From Rhodohalobacter halophilus (GTDB lineage: Bacteria > Bacteroidota > Rhodothermia > Balneolales > Balneolaceae), in contig NZ_MDWE01000007.1 in the NCBI RefSeq assembly GCF_001715195.1, forward strand, positions 62,001 to 126,000: a stretch of 64,000 nt of DNA. Reading direction: 5' to 3'. Below are positions 36,885-45,710 of this stretch, one piece after another. Position numbers and translations under genes: made by a program. The notes beneath the pieces were generated by a model, which did no database searches, was not told the origin of the DNA, and saw only the letters and a program-made list of their open reading frames with translations. How positions within the stretch are numbered: position 1 is the stretch's first letter; the number at the start of each line of letters is the position of its first letter.

Positions 36885-38759
36885 ATGAAAAAAATATCGG
36901 CTATATCATCAATTCTGATTCTATTTTTCTCTATTACGACACTTGTTGCACAACCGGTTGCGATAGATCGCGTTGAACCCGACAACTGGTGGATTGGCTT
37001 TCAGGAGCCGGACGTGCAGCTACTTGTTTACGGTGAGGGAATTCAGTCGGCCACTCCTTCCGTCGACTACCCGGGTGTTACCATTGAACGAGTAACACTG
37101 GTTGAAAATCCAAACTACCAGTTTGTAACTCTTCGGATTCATGAAGAGGCCAAAGCCGGTACTGTTGAACTGACATTTGAGCGTGGTGAACACTCTGCAA
37201 CTGTTCCTTATGAATTGAGGGAGCGGAGTTCAGACTCAAACCGAAATCAAGGATTTGATTCAACAGACTTGATCTACCTTCTGATGCCCGACCGTTTTGC
37301 CAATGGCAACCCTGAGAATGATAATATTTCCGGAATGCTGGAAGGTGTGGATCGGTCCAATCCAAATGCACGCCACGGCGGGGACATTCAGGGAATTATT
37401 GACAACCTGAACTATATCAAAGATCTGGGAATGACCGCGGTTTGGTTCACCCCGATCCTGGAGAATGATATGCCGCCAGAGTATGGGGCGTATCACGGTT
37501 ATGCAGCTACGGATCTGTATCGCGTTGATCGGCGATTCGGAACCAATGAAAAATATCTCGAGCTAATCGACAAAGCCCATGACATGGGACTAAAAGTGAT
37601 CATGGATATGATTCACAACCACGTTGGAACGGAGCACTGGTTTATCAAAGATCAGCCCACATCAGACTGGGTGCACGACCTTGAAGAGGTGGGAACTACC
37701 AATTATAGAGCGTCTACCGTAATGGATCCATATGCATCCGATTACGATTACGACGCCATGGTGAAAGGGTGGTTTGTTGTGGATATGCCCGACATGGATC
37801 AGCGGAATGAGCTGGTTGCAAACTACCTGATCCAAAATACACTCTGGTGGATTGAATACTCCGGTATTGACGGAATTCGAATGGATACGCATCCATACCC
37901 GTACAAAGAGTATATGGCTGAGTGGAGCCGACGCGTGCTCGAGGAGTTTCCCGATTTTAATATGGTGGGAGAAGCGTGGATGTCCAACTCCCCGTCAACG
38001 GCCTACTGGCAGACAGGTTTTCCAAGCTCAGACGGCTATGAGAGCTATCTGCCAAGTGTGACCGATTTCCCCCTCTATGATGCGATTGCATCTGGTCTGA
38101 ATGAAGACATCGCGTGGGATCGCGGAATCTACAGACTTTACGATATTCTGAGCCAGGATTTTCTTTTCCCTGATCCAAATATGAATGTGATTTTTCCCGG
38201 AAACCACGATCTGGACCGTATCTTCACTGTGGTGGGCGAAGATTACGGAAAGTTCAAAATTGCGCTCAGTTTTGTACTCACCACACGCGGAATTCCGCAA
38301 CTCTACTACGGTGATGAAATCCTGATGACCGGTGGTGGTCCGGATGGCCTGAAACGGAAAGATTTCCCCGGCGGATGGGAAGAGGACCCCATTGATGCAT
38401 TTACTCCCGAAGGTCGAAAAGAACTGGCCGAGGAGACAGGATTCCCGGTTGTGGAAGCTCATGACTTCTTAACGCGCGTGGCAACCTGGCGCCAGGACAA
38501 AGATGTAATCCACAACGGTAACCTGACTCACTTCATCCCGGAAAATAATGTGTACGTCTATTTCCGCCACAATCATGATGAAAAGGTGATGGTTGTTCTG
38601 AACGCGAACGAAGAAACTCAGGAACTGGATATGAGCCGTTTCTCAGAACTTCTGAATGGAACCAATTCCGCCTATGATGTAGTAAGTGATCAAAATGTTC
38701 AGATCGGGGAGGTACTTGAAGTAGCCGGTTTGGATGCAATGATCCTTGAGCTTGAGTAA
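36885..38759 (+). CDS. Exported GH13 alpha-amylase family enzyme
   Basis: A secreted alpha-glucan hydrolase. A signal peptide (about 1-22) is followed by an immunoglobulin-like N-terminal domain (about 25-112) of the cyclomaltodextrinase type. The barrel follows with all four GH13 regions: DMIHNH (241-246), GIRMD with nucleophile Asp334, GEAW with acid/base Glu363, and NHD with Asp442. A short C-terminal beta domain ends the 624 residues. The N-terminal domain suggests neopullulanase/cyclomaltodextrinase-like (SusA-like) specificity. No susC/susD pair is adjacent, so it is not in a classical polysaccharide locus here. Confidence 0.92.
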   Translation: MKKISAISSILILFFSITTLVAQPVAIDRVEPDNWWIGFQEPDVQLLVYGEGIQSATPSVDYPGVTIERVTLVENPNYQFVTLRIHEEAKAGTVELTFERGEHSATVPYELRERSSDSNRNQGFDSTDLIYLLMPDRFANGNPENDNISGMLEGVDRSNPNARHGGDIQGIIDNLNYIKDLGMTAVWFTPILENDMPPEYGAYHGYAATDLYRVDRRFGTNEKYLELIDKAHDMGLKVIMDMIHNHVGTEHWFIKDQPTSDWVHDLEEVGTTNYRASTVMDPYASDYDYDAMVKGWFVVDMPDMDQRNELVANYLIQNTLWWIEYSGIDGIRMDTHPYPYKEYMAEWSRRVLEEFPDFNMVGEAWMSNSPSTAYWQTGFPSSDGYESYLPSVTDFPLYDAIASGLNEDIAWDRGIYRLYDILSQDFLFPDPNMNVIFPGNHDLDRIFTVVGEDYGKFKIALSFVLTTRGIPQLYYGDEILMTGGGPDGLKRKDFPGGWEEDPIDAFTPEGRKELAEETGFPVVEAHDFLTRVATWRQDKDVIHNGNLTHFIPENNVYVYFRHNHDEKVMVVLNANEETQELDMSRFSELLNGTNSAYDVVSDQNVQIGEVLEVAGLDAMILELE

Positions 38760-38793
38760 GGCGACGTAAGTTCGACATAAGAAACATAGAGAT

Positions 38794-38824
38794 AATTCTC
38801 CCCTCCTTGCGCAGGAGGGGAATT
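38794..38824. terminator. Bidirectional terminator-like CCCCTCCT palindrome
   Basis: CCCCTCCT and AGGAGGGG with a five-base loop, flanked by AATT on both sides and followed by TTTT. It lies between convergent genes (amylase, plus; metZ, minus) and can serve both. It belongs to the palindrome family also found in the leu/ilv operon. Confidence 0.65.
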
Positions 38825-38838
38825 TTCATTTCGAATTT

Positions 38839-40011
38839 CTACCCCAAAGCCTGCTGCACATCCCGGATGATATCATCGACGTGTTCCAGGCCAACAGCAA
38901 TTCGTATGAGTCCCGGAGTGATACCAACAGCCTCGCGTTCTTCTTCCGTTAGTTTAGAGTGTGTGGTAGATGCAGGGTGAGTAACAATGGTTCTTGTATC
39001 TCCGAGGTTGGCTGAACGAGAGAGAAGTTTAATCCGATCAATGAATGACTTAGCTTTCTCAAATCCCCCGGCAATTTCAAAACAAACCACTCCGCCGCCA
39101 CGCTTCATCTGCTTTTTTGCAAGCTCAAATTGAGGGTGATCTTTGTGGTGCGGATACTTCACAAAATTTACATTTTTGTGATCACCCAGAAATTTAGCCA
39201 GTTTCTCTGCATTATCGCAATGCCGATCCATACGAACAGAGAGAGTTTCCAGGCTTTTACTGAAAAGCCAAGCGTTAAACGGTGACATCGAAGGACCAGT
39301 ATGGCGCGCAAAAAACTGAATTTTCTCCATAGGCTCTTCTGAACCGACAATAATACCGCCGATGGCACGTCCTTGCCCGTCAATGAACTTAGTGGCAGAA
39401 TGTGTGACGATATCGGCGCCATGCTCCATTGGCCGCTGCAGGTAGGGTGTGGCAAAGCAGTTATCAACCACGTAGATCAGGTTGTGTGCTTTGGCGAGTG
39501 TACCCGCCCAGTTCAGATCGATCAGGTCGAGACCCGGATTGGAGGGAGTTTCAAGGAACAGCACTTTTGTGTTGGGCCGGATCAGAGATTCCCAGCTTTC
39601 CAGCTTGTTCGTATCGGCGTAGGTGAAACTGATTCCCCAGCGCGGTAATATCTGGCTGAGTATCTGGTGTGATGACCCGAACAGAGATCGGGAAGCCAAG
39701 ATATGGTCACCTTGATTAAGCAGCCCCGCGAGTGTTGTAAAAATCCCTGCCATCCCTGATGCTGTTGCCACACCCGCTTCTGTACCCTCCAGCCGACACA
39801 CTTTGGTGATGAACTCGTCCGTATTCGGATTGGAATACCGGCTGTAGATATTTCCTTCCATCTCGCTGGCAAATATGGCTCGTGCATGCTCGGCCGATTC
39901 AAACGTGAAACTGGATGTCATGTAGAGAGGATAGGAGTGCTCGCACTGGTCCGATGATGGCGTTTGAGTACGGATGGCATCCGTTTCGAAATGTCTGTTT
40001 TTGGGCATCAT
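38839..40011 (-). CDS. metZ: O-succinylhomoserine sulfhydrylase
   Basis: A PLP enzyme of the Cys/Met metabolism family that makes homocysteine from activated homoserine and sulfide. The 390 residues have the PLP lysine at 208 in HSATKFIDGQGRAIGG, a form typical of MetZ rather than of cystathionine gamma-synthase, plus SRYSNPN (58-64) and the phosphate-binding SGMAG (85-89). Its substrate could instead be O-acetylhomoserine. The OsmC-like gene lies 65 bp upstream on the same strand. No SAM riboswitch is visible in that gap. Confidence 0.85.
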   Translation of the reverse strand: MMPKNRHFETDAIRTQTPSSDQCEHSYPLYMTSSFTFESAEHARAIFASEMEGNIYSRYSNPNTDEFITKVCRLEGTEAGVATASGMAGIFTTLAGLLNQGDHILASRSLFGSSHQILSQILPRWGISFTYADTNKLESWESLIRPNTKVLFLETPSNPGLDLIDLNWAGTLAKAHNLIYVVDNCFATPYLQRPMEHGADIVTHSATKFIDGQGRAIGGIIVGSEEPMEKIQFFARHTGPSMSPFNAWLFSKSLETLSVRMDRHCDNAEKLAKFLGDHKNVNFVKYPHHKDHPQFELAKKQMKRGGGVVCFEIAGGFEKAKSFIDRIKLLSRSANLGDTRTIVTHPASTTHSKLTEEEREAVGITPGLIRIAVGLEHVDDIIRDVQQALG

Positions 40012-40076
40012 TGTTTGGTATTGGCTATCGGATATTAAGTAGTAAAGTATTAGAAGACAGGCCTCAAATCTCAGGG

Positions 40077-40493
40077 CTATTCCACAATCTCAAAACTGCT
40101 GGTCACTTTTGCTGTCTTCTCCAGGGTTTTGGTCACGGAGCAGTATTTACCGAGCGAGAGGTCAATTGCTTTTTCAATCTGCTTGGGATCCAGGTCACCT
40201 TTAAAAATATAGTGCAGGTGAATTTCTGAAAACTCGGTGTAGGTTTCTTTTTTGATGCGCTCGCCGGTTACCTCGATCTGAACGTCGTCCGGGTTCTGCC
40301 GCTTCTTTTTCAGGATACCGATGATGTCAATTGTTGAACATCCTCCTGCGGCTGCTAAGAGCATCTGCATCGGCCTGAAACCACCGTTAATGCCACCAAT
40401 GTCATCCGAGCCATCCATTTGAATAGAGACTCCGTCTTCGTTTGTGGCTTCCATGTGGACGTCATCATTCAGTCGCTGAATCGTAATTTTCAT
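40077..40493 (-). CDS. OsmC/Ohr family protein
   Basis: A 138-residue OsmC-fold protein. The two conserved cysteines of the family are present, Cys52 (AAGGCSTID) and Cys118 (KYCSVTK), so a thiol peroxidase activity against organic hydroperoxides is possible. The sequence looks more like the YhfA branch, whose role is less clear. It lies upstream of metZ and could share its transcript, which would fit sulfur/redox metabolism, but the link is only positional. Confidence 0.85.
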   Translation of the reverse strand: MKITIQRLNDDVHMEATNEDGVSIQMDGSDDIGGINGGFRPMQMLLAAAGGCSTIDIIGILKKKRQNPDDVQIEVTGERIKKETYTEFSEIHLHYIFKGDLDPKQIEKAIDLSLGKYCSVTKTLEKTAKVTSSFEIVE

Positions 40494-40675
40494 ACTGTTT
40501 TGGAATAGGTTTGATTTAAAAATTTAATGATCTGAAAATAACGAATATTCGGGAGGGATGGCAGAGAGATCGTGTGGGATTTTAGCGGGGAATTTGGTAA
40601 GGTCTGCTCTAATACAATGTCTGACAATTAAAAGATATAAGGACGCTACAGAAAAATTCGAACCAAAAGTAAGAT

Positions 40676-41722
40676 CTACGTCACTGCCCCGCCACAACTG
40701 CTTCCCGCTCCGGCCGTGCAGCCAAAGCAGTGCTGATCAGTCACGATCTCCCGGTTGTTCAGCTTTTCAAGGTTCCAGTCTTTGATATGATCCGGTGCGC
40801 CGTGATTGGTTTTCATTTGCAGCATCTGGTTGAAGTCACAGTCGTACAATGAGCCATCCCAACCAATCGAAATCGTATTTCGGCACATGACGCCCTTCGC
40901 GGCTGATGGGTTAAACGCATTGATCAGCTTCTCCATGTACTCCTCCAGGTTTCCGCTCTGCATCAGAAAATTGAGATAGCGGCTGATCGGGAGGTTGGTA
41001 ATCGTGAACAGATCATTGAAAACAATGTCTTGGTCTTTCCAAAGACGCTCTTTGTACTGTTTTTTGAGACTCTCTTGGTCGCCCGGCAAAAATGCACCCA
41101 CGGGATTGTACACGAGGTTAAGTTGCAATCCGGAATCTTCTTTACCGTAACCGATTTTATTCAGCATTTTTAGCACCTTCATCGATTTGTCGTAAGTCCC
41201 TTCGCCTCGCTGTATATCGGTTCGTCGCTTGCTGTAAAATGGAAGGGAGCATGTGATCTCCACGCCGTGATCGGCCATAAATTGCGGAAGATTTTCAAAC
41301 TTGCGGGTATCCAGAATGGTTAGGTTTGAGCGAACGATAATATGTTTTCCCAGTTTTGACACTTCATCCACAAACCAGCGGAAGTGTGGATTCATTTCGG
41401 GTGCGCCGCCGGTGAGATCTACCGTTTCGATATCAGTTCCCTTCAGTGCATCCAGGCAATATTGAAGCGTCTCTTTCGTCATGATCTCCTTTCGATCCGG
41501 CCCGGCATCCACATGGCAGTGTTTGCAGGTCATATTGCACATGTACCCCACGTTGATCTGGAAGATCTCAATTCCGGTCGGCTTGAGCGGAAGGAGTCCG
41601 ATCTCCTCAAGTTTATTTTCAAACTTGTCGAGAGATTTGACCTTCTCATTATGGTTATTGATCACATCCAGCTGAACGGCCGGATCAGATAGCGAATGAC
41701 TCTGTGCAATTAGGGACTTCAT
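40676..41722 (-). CDS. arsS: Arsenosugar biosynthesis radical SAM protein ArsS
   Basis: A radical S-adenosylmethionine enzyme thought to attach the 5'-deoxyadenosyl group to methylated arsenic during arsenosugar formation. The 348 residues have the [4Fe-4S] motif CNMTCKHC (Cys62, Cys66, Cys69). A Cys-rich C-terminal domain (DUF3641-like) carries GVMCRN, SLYDCDFNQ and the terminal HCFGCTAGAGSSCGG. This C-terminus is the hallmark of the ArsS branch. The small CPYC protein upstream on the same strand is its usual partner. No arsM is in the window. Confidence 0.87.
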   Translation of the reverse strand: MKSLIAQSHSLSDPAVQLDVINNHNEKVKSLDKFENKLEEIGLLPLKPTGIEIFQINVGYMCNMTCKHCHVDAGPDRKEIMTKETLQYCLDALKGTDIETVDLTGGAPEMNPHFRWFVDEVSKLGKHIIVRSNLTILDTRKFENLPQFMADHGVEITCSLPFYSKRRTDIQRGEGTYDKSMKVLKMLNKIGYGKEDSGLQLNLVYNPVGAFLPGDQESLKKQYKERLWKDQDIVFNDLFTITNLPISRYLNFLMQSGNLEEYMEKLINAFNPSAAKGVMCRNTISIGWDGSLYDCDFNQMLQMKTNHGAPDHIKDWNLEKLNNREIVTDQHCFGCTAGAGSSCGGAVT

Positions 41723-41759
41723 AGTTCTTTGGGAAATAAGTAAAAAAGCAAATGTGAAA

Positions 41760-41783
41760 AACTCTCCCCTTATTAGGGGAGAA
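41760..41783. repeat. CTCCCC...GGGGAG palindrome
   Basis: TCTCCCCT, TATT and AGGGGAGA form a stem-loop between the two arsenosugar genes. It belongs to the dispersed palindrome family. Confidence 0.55.
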
Positions 41784-41826
41784 TTATTGGTTGATTAAGT
41801 AATTCGTTGTAACTCATATCTGAACT

Positions 41827-42162
41827 CTACATACTCAGTTTATCCACTTTATTTATCATCTGAACACTGTGAACGAGTGAGGCTCCTCCGCGAATGGCAG
41901 TTGCCACATGAACGGCTTCCATCATCTGCTCTTCAGAACAGCCTTTCTCGAGTGTGTCTTCAGTATAGGCATCAATGCAGTATGGGCACTGAACGGCATG
42001 GGCTACGGCCAGGGCAATCAGGGATTTTTCACGGGCTGTGAGTGCACCTTCTTCAAAAACCGATCCATAGTAGTCAAAAAATTTCTTCCCCAGCTTCTCC
42101 TGGAAATCGGTGACGTTCTCAAATTTTTTTAGGTCTTCGGGGTTGTAGTAGGTTTTATCCAT
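41827..42162 (-). CDS. Arsenosugar-associated AhpD-like protein
   Basis: A 111-residue carboxymuconolactone-decarboxylase/AhpD-fold protein. The redox pair Cys59-Cys62 (CPYC) sits before the conserved D-A-Y-T helix, and Glu47-Lys (REKSLIALAVAHA) is the family proton-relay region. Proteins of this kind are regularly encoded next to ArsS and annotated as arsenosugar-biosynthesis peroxidase-like proteins. Here it lies 104 bp upstream of arsS on the same strand, with a palindrome between. The actual reaction is unproven. Confidence 0.82.
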   Translation of the reverse strand: MDKTYYNPEDLKKFENVTDFQEKLGKKFFDYYGSVFEEGALTAREKSLIALAVAHAVQCPYCIDAYTEDTLEKGCSEEQMMEAVHVATAIRGGASLVHSVQMINKVDKLSM

Positions 42163-42296
42163 AATAATTCATTCAGATTGTAATCTTTCAATAGAGGTGA
42201 CGAATAGAAGTAAGCACAATTATTTTGTCCTTACAATTCAATTCTTTTGAAAATAATCAAGATAAAGGGTTTCAATAAATTCCTGATACCCGATAA

Positions 42297-42338
42297 ATAA
42301 AAAAACCGATGCTACATTCGGGTAACACCGGTTTTTTC
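42297..42338. terminator. Terminator after leuB
   Basis: AAAAAACCG and CGGTTTTTT frame an imperfect GATG...CACC stem. T-runs occur on both strands. It ends the ilv-leu operon 21 bases past the leuB stop and could also act on plus-strand transcription. Confidence 0.8.
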
Positions 42339-42358
42339 AATTTTTGAAATGAGTGACA

Positions 42359-43450
42359 TCAGGTTGCGGGTACGGTGAGATACTCCAGAAGTTTTTGCTC
42401 CATTTCTTTTGTGCCGGCTAGCGTGGTTCCGGGCTCTTCACTGTAGATATCCGGAGTACGGTAACCTGCATCCAAAACAGCATGGATAGCCGTTTCAATG
42501 TTATTTGCGGCTTCTTCCATATCTAGAGAGTACCTGCACAAAAGAGCGGCAGAAGCAACAGCAGCCAGTGGATTAGCCTCTCCTTTCCCGGCAATATCGG
42601 GGGCAGAGCCGTGTACCGGCTCGTAGAGGCCGTTGCCGTCACCCAGGCTGGCCGAGGGCAGCATGCCAATGGAGCCGGTGAGCATGGCGGCTTCATCACT
42701 GAGGATGTCACCAAACAAGTTGCCGGTTACCATCACATCGAACTGTTTGGGGTTACGAATGAGCTGCATGGCGCAGTTGTCGACCAGCATGTGGGTTAGC
42801 TCTACATCCGGATACTCTGCGGCGACCTCTTCAACAGACTTTCTCCACAATCGCGAGCTCTCGAGTACATTGGCTTTATCAACCGAGCAGACTCGCTTAT
42901 CACGAAGCCGGGCCGCTTCAAACGCTTTGCGTGAAATGCGCTGCACCTCACTTCGGCTATAACTCATCGTGTCGAGGGAGTAGGGGTCACCATTCCCGGC
43001 ACCGTTGGTGCGGGGCCTGCCGAAGTAGATTCCGCCGGTAAGTTCTCGCATGATGAGGATATCGGTTTCTGTTATCACCTCCTTTTTCAGGGTGGAAGCG
43101 CCGGCAAGTGACGGATGCACCCGGATGGGGCGCAGGTTGGCGTAAACCCCCAGCTCTTTCCGAAGTTTTAAAAGAGCAGCTTCCGGGCGCTTTTCAGCGC
43201 TGAGGTCATCCCATTTCGGACCGCCGACAGCGCCCAGAAGCACGAATTTGTGTTGTTTGCAGAGCTCCAGAGTCTCTTGCGTTACCGGTTCACCGTCACG
43301 GTCGTACCCGGCACCCCCAAACGGCCTTTCGATGGTTTCAATCTCTGTTCCGAATGAGCTGCATGCAGCTTTCAGAACGGTTACGGCTGCAGTTGTGACT
43401 TCCGGCCCGATTCCGTCGCCGGGCAGGGTGATGATGGTTTGTTTGGTCAT
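42359..43450 (-). CDS. leuB: 3-isopropylmalate dehydrogenase
   Basis: Oxidatively decarboxylates 3-isopropylmalate in leucine synthesis. In a CimA pathway it also oxidises 3-methylmalate to 2-oxobutyrate for isoleucine. The 363 residues carry GDGIGPEV (10-17), [12 protein letters not shown] (70-81), the substrate-binding ELTGGIYFG (135-143) and [12 protein letters not shown] (about 279-290). It is the last gene of the ilvBN-ilvC-cimA-leuACDB run and is followed by a terminator. Confidence 0.94.
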   Translation of the reverse strand: MTKQTIITLPGDGIGPEVTTAAVTVLKAACSSFGTEIETIERPFGGAGYDRDGEPVTQETLELCKQHKFVLLGAVGGPKWDDLSAEKRPEAALLKLRKELGVYANLRPIRVHPSLAGASTLKKEVITETDILIMRELTGGIYFGRPRTNGAGNGDPYSLDTMSYSRSEVQRISRKAFEAARLRDKRVCSVDKANVLESSRLWRKSVEEVAAEYPDVELTHMLVDNCAMQLIRNPKQFDVMVTGNLFGDILSDEAAMLTGSIGMLPSASLGDGNGLYEPVHGSAPDIAGKGEANPLAAVASAALLCRYSLDMEEAANNIETAIHAVLDAGYRTPDIYSEEPGTTLAGTKEMEQKLLEYLTVPAT

Positions 43451-43492
43451 GATGTTGGTTTAATTGGATAAATTTTCTATTTGGCAGCATCT

Positions 43493-43519
43493 AAGCCTCC
43501 TCGTAGATAAGGAGGGGAA
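43493..43519. repeat. CCTCCT...AGGAGG palindrome, leuD-leuB gap
   Basis: CCTCCT, an eight-base loop and AGGAGG, extended by GGAAATTT. It is one of five operon gaps carrying such an element. Confidence 0.55.
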
Positions 43520-43536
43520 ATTTTGGCCATTTCAAT

Positions 43537-44103
43537 CTACCTGGGCACCATTCCGTTTTCGCGGGCGTAGGCAAAGATGCCGCCGGCGTGTACGATGTCG
43601 GCCACACTGCCCAGCGGATTCAGTTTGTAGGTTTCGCCCCGGGTATGGTTGATCAGAGCCGGCACTTCCGAATCGATCTCCAGTTCGTCGCCGGTTCGGA
43701 TCTTCTTGCTGAGGTCCTCCTCACTTTCGTAGGGGGTTAAAAACCCGCCGTCGACCGAATTTCGATAAAAAATCCGTGCATACGAGGGCGAGACAATCGC
43801 CTTGATGCCTGCAATCTCGAGACACGCCGGAGCGTGTTCACGCGAAGAGCCGCACCCAAAATTGTCGCTCGCCACAATGATACTGAACTCGCTTTCGGTC
43901 TCATCTTCACGGGTGAGGGGAATGTTTCCCTGAGGTAATCCCGACTCCTCTGCAGGCACCCCTGACAGGGCGTATTTGCCGTAAAGCTTTCGCTCTTCCG
44001 GATCACTCAGGCTGTAGACCAGGTGGGCGGCCGGTATGATCTGATCGGTGTCTATATTCTTTCCAAGCACAAAGGCTTTGCCTGTTATTGGTTTTGTTTT
44101 CAT
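43537..44103 (-). CDS. leuD: Isopropylmalate isomerase small subunit
   Basis: The small subunit of the aconitase-like isomerase that converts 2- to 3-isopropylmalate (and citramalate to 3-methylmalate) with LeuC. I start it at ATG 44103 (188 residues, normal length). An upstream in-frame ATG at 44157 would add 18 unconserved residues. Conserved features are LGKNIDTDQIIPA (about 13-25), FGCGSSREHAP (about 77-87) and the YARIFYRNS segment. It lies after leuC across a 209-bp gap with a large inverted repeat. Confidence 0.92.
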   Translation of the reverse strand: MKTKPITGKAFVLGKNIDTDQIIPAAHLVYSLSDPEERKLYGKYALSGVPAEESGLPQGNIPLTREDETESEFSIIVASDNFGCGSSREHAPACLEIAGIKAIVSPSYARIFYRNSVDGGFLTPYESEEDLSKKIRTGDELEIDSEVPALINHTRGETYKLNPLGSVADIVHAGGIFAYARENGMVPR

Positions 44104-44142
44104 GGTATAAAAGTAGTTTACATTATTTATGGTCAGTGAAAG

Positions 44143-44257
44143 TCCCCTCCCATTCAAGGAGGGGATTTAGGGGTGGTTAGTTAAAGGCTCAGAATTAAAT
44201 TTCAAATCAAAGCTTCAAAAGAACCACCCCCGGCCCCTCCTTAAAAAGGAGGGGAGG
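44143..44257. repeat. Inverted pair of 34-36-nt palindromic elements, leuC-leuD gap
   Basis: A left unit (44143-44178: TCCCCTCC...AAGGAGGGGATTTAGGGGTGGTT) and a right unit (44222-44257) are inverted copies of each other. Each contains its own CCCCTCC-GGAGGGG hairpin. Together they form a long imperfect stem around a 43-base centre. The unit with the GGGGTGGTT extension is the fullest version of the dispersed element in this window. Confidence 0.7.
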
Positions 44258-44312
44258 ATCTTGTCCATTGCAAAATCGTTACTACATGCTACATCCTGTG
44301 CCTTGAATCTAG

Positions 44313-45626
44313 TCAAATCACCGTCTCCTGGATAAAGATCCTTGGATCGGTAATGACTCCGGTTACGGCCGAGGCGGCAACGGTATAGGGGGAGGCCAGG
44401 TAGACCTGTGCGGCTTTCGAGCCCATCCGTCCCGGGTAGTTCCGGTTGGTGGAGGAGATGCAGACCTCCTCTTTGTTCAGCCGGCCAAAGGTGTCTGACG
44501 GGCCTCCCAGGCAGGCCGCACACGATGCATTGCCGATCTTGCATCCCGCCTCGCGAAAGATGTCGATCAGCGGAGTGCCCAGCAGCGTTTCGGTTTCGAG
44601 TCCGCGTGCAATTTCTGTGGTTGCCGGCACAATGTAGGTGTCAATTTTCAGCTTGTGTCCGCGTATAATCTCTGCGGCCGCAACAAAATCGGAAAGCTTC
44701 CCACCCGTACACGACCCGATATAAGCCCGGTCAAGCTTTACGCCTTCCAGCTCTTCGGCAGTGGCTTTATTGTCGGGGCTGTGTGGCTTGGCCACCATGG
44801 GAACCAACTCTTCCAGGTTGTAAAAGTGCTCACTGTGGTACTCTGCATCGGGATCACTATAGAATTTTTCAAATGGTTTGTCGGTTCGTGCCCGGACGTA
44901 CTCTTCGGTCACGCCATCGGGCTCTACAACACCATTTTTACCACCGGCTTCAATCGCCATATTGGTCAGGGTCATCCGGTCTTCCATGGTCAGAGCCTGG
45001 ATTCCGGGGCCTGCAAACTCCATGGTGCGATAGGTCGCGCCGTCTACGCCGATATCGCCGATAATTTTCAGGATGATATCTTTGGCCATCAGGTAGGGGG
45101 GCAGTGAACCGCCCTCGAAAACGAAACGCATTGTCTCGGGCACCTTCACCCAGAGCTTGCCCGTTCCCATGATAAACGCGGCATCAGTATTGCCGATTCC
45201 GGTGGCAAACTGTCCGAATGCACCGGCGGTACATGTATGCGAATCGGTGCCAAACAGAACTTCACCCGGACGGGTAAACCCCTCTTCGGGAAGAGCGACG
45301 TGACAAACGCCTTTGTAGCGGTCGGTTCCCACATCATAAAAGTGGGGCAGATCCTGTTCGGCGGCAAACGCACGCAGCACATCTACATTTCGGTTGGCAT
45401 ATTTATCTTTGGTGAAGATGTAGTGGTCGGGGATGATGACCAGTTTATCTTTGTCCCACACTTTGGCATCATCGCCAAATTCGCGGTGAAAGATAGAGAT
45501 TGCCGGCGGACCGCAAACATCGTGCGTCATCAGTACATCCACGTTGACCCACACGTTATCGCCCGGTTTTACCCGGTCGCGTCCGCTGTGTTTGGCAAGT
45601 ATTTTTTCGGTAAGTGTCATTCCCAT
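44313..45626 (-). CDS. leuC: Isopropylmalate isomerase large subunit
   Basis: The [4Fe-4S] subunit of isopropylmalate isomerase. The three cluster cysteines are visible: one in GSCTGGK (about 303) and two in NASCAACLGG (about 366 and 369). LFGTDSHTCTAGAFGQ near 123-138 is the conserved substrate region. The protein is 437 residues, shorter than the enterobacterial LeuC (about 466) but typical of the archaeal/Bacteroidota-like branch, which often accepts citramalate; this fits the adjacent cimA. Downstream leuD supplies the partner. Confidence 0.93.
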   Translation of the reverse strand: MGMTLTEKILAKHSGRDRVKPGDNVWVNVDVLMTHDVCGPPAISIFHREFGDDAKVWDKDKLVIIPDHYIFTKDKYANRNVDVLRAFAAEQDLPHFYDVGTDRYKGVCHVALPEEGFTRPGEVLFGTDSHTCTAGAFGQFATGIGNTDAAFIMGTGKLWVKVPETMRFVFEGGSLPPYLMAKDIILKIIGDIGVDGATYRTMEFAGPGIQALTMEDRMTLTNMAIEAGGKNGVVEPDGVTEEYVRARTDKPFEKFYSDPDAEYHSEHFYNLEELVPMVAKPHSPDNKATAEELEGVKLDRAYIGSCTGGKLSDFVAAAEIIRGHKLKIDTYIVPATTEIARGLETETLLGTPLIDIFREAGCKIGNASCAACLGGPSDTFGRLNKEEVCISSTNRNYPGRMGSKAAQVYLASPYTVAASAVTGVITDPRIFIQETVI

Positions 45627-45679
45627 GATTATGGTGTTGTTTTTTAGGTTTTATTTTAAAAAATGTTTGGTGTCAAAAG

Positions 45680-45702
45680 TCTCCCCTTGAGAGGGGAATT
45701 TC
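45680..45702. repeat. CTCCCCT...AGGGGAA palindrome, leuA-leuC gap
   Basis: CTCCCCTTGAGAGGGGAA forms a compact hairpin between leuA and leuC, another copy of the operon-gap palindrome. Confidence 0.55.
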
Positions 45703-45710
45703 TTTCCCTA

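Noticed and set aside
40012-40076. SAM-type riboswitch before metZ
   Set aside because: The gap is 65 bases and AT-rich, and shows no conserved multi-stem arrangement.
45627-45710. A frameshifted remnant of the LeuA regulatory domain
   Set aside because: The gap is only 84 bases and contains AT-rich sequence and a palindrome. No domain-like peptide appears in any frame.
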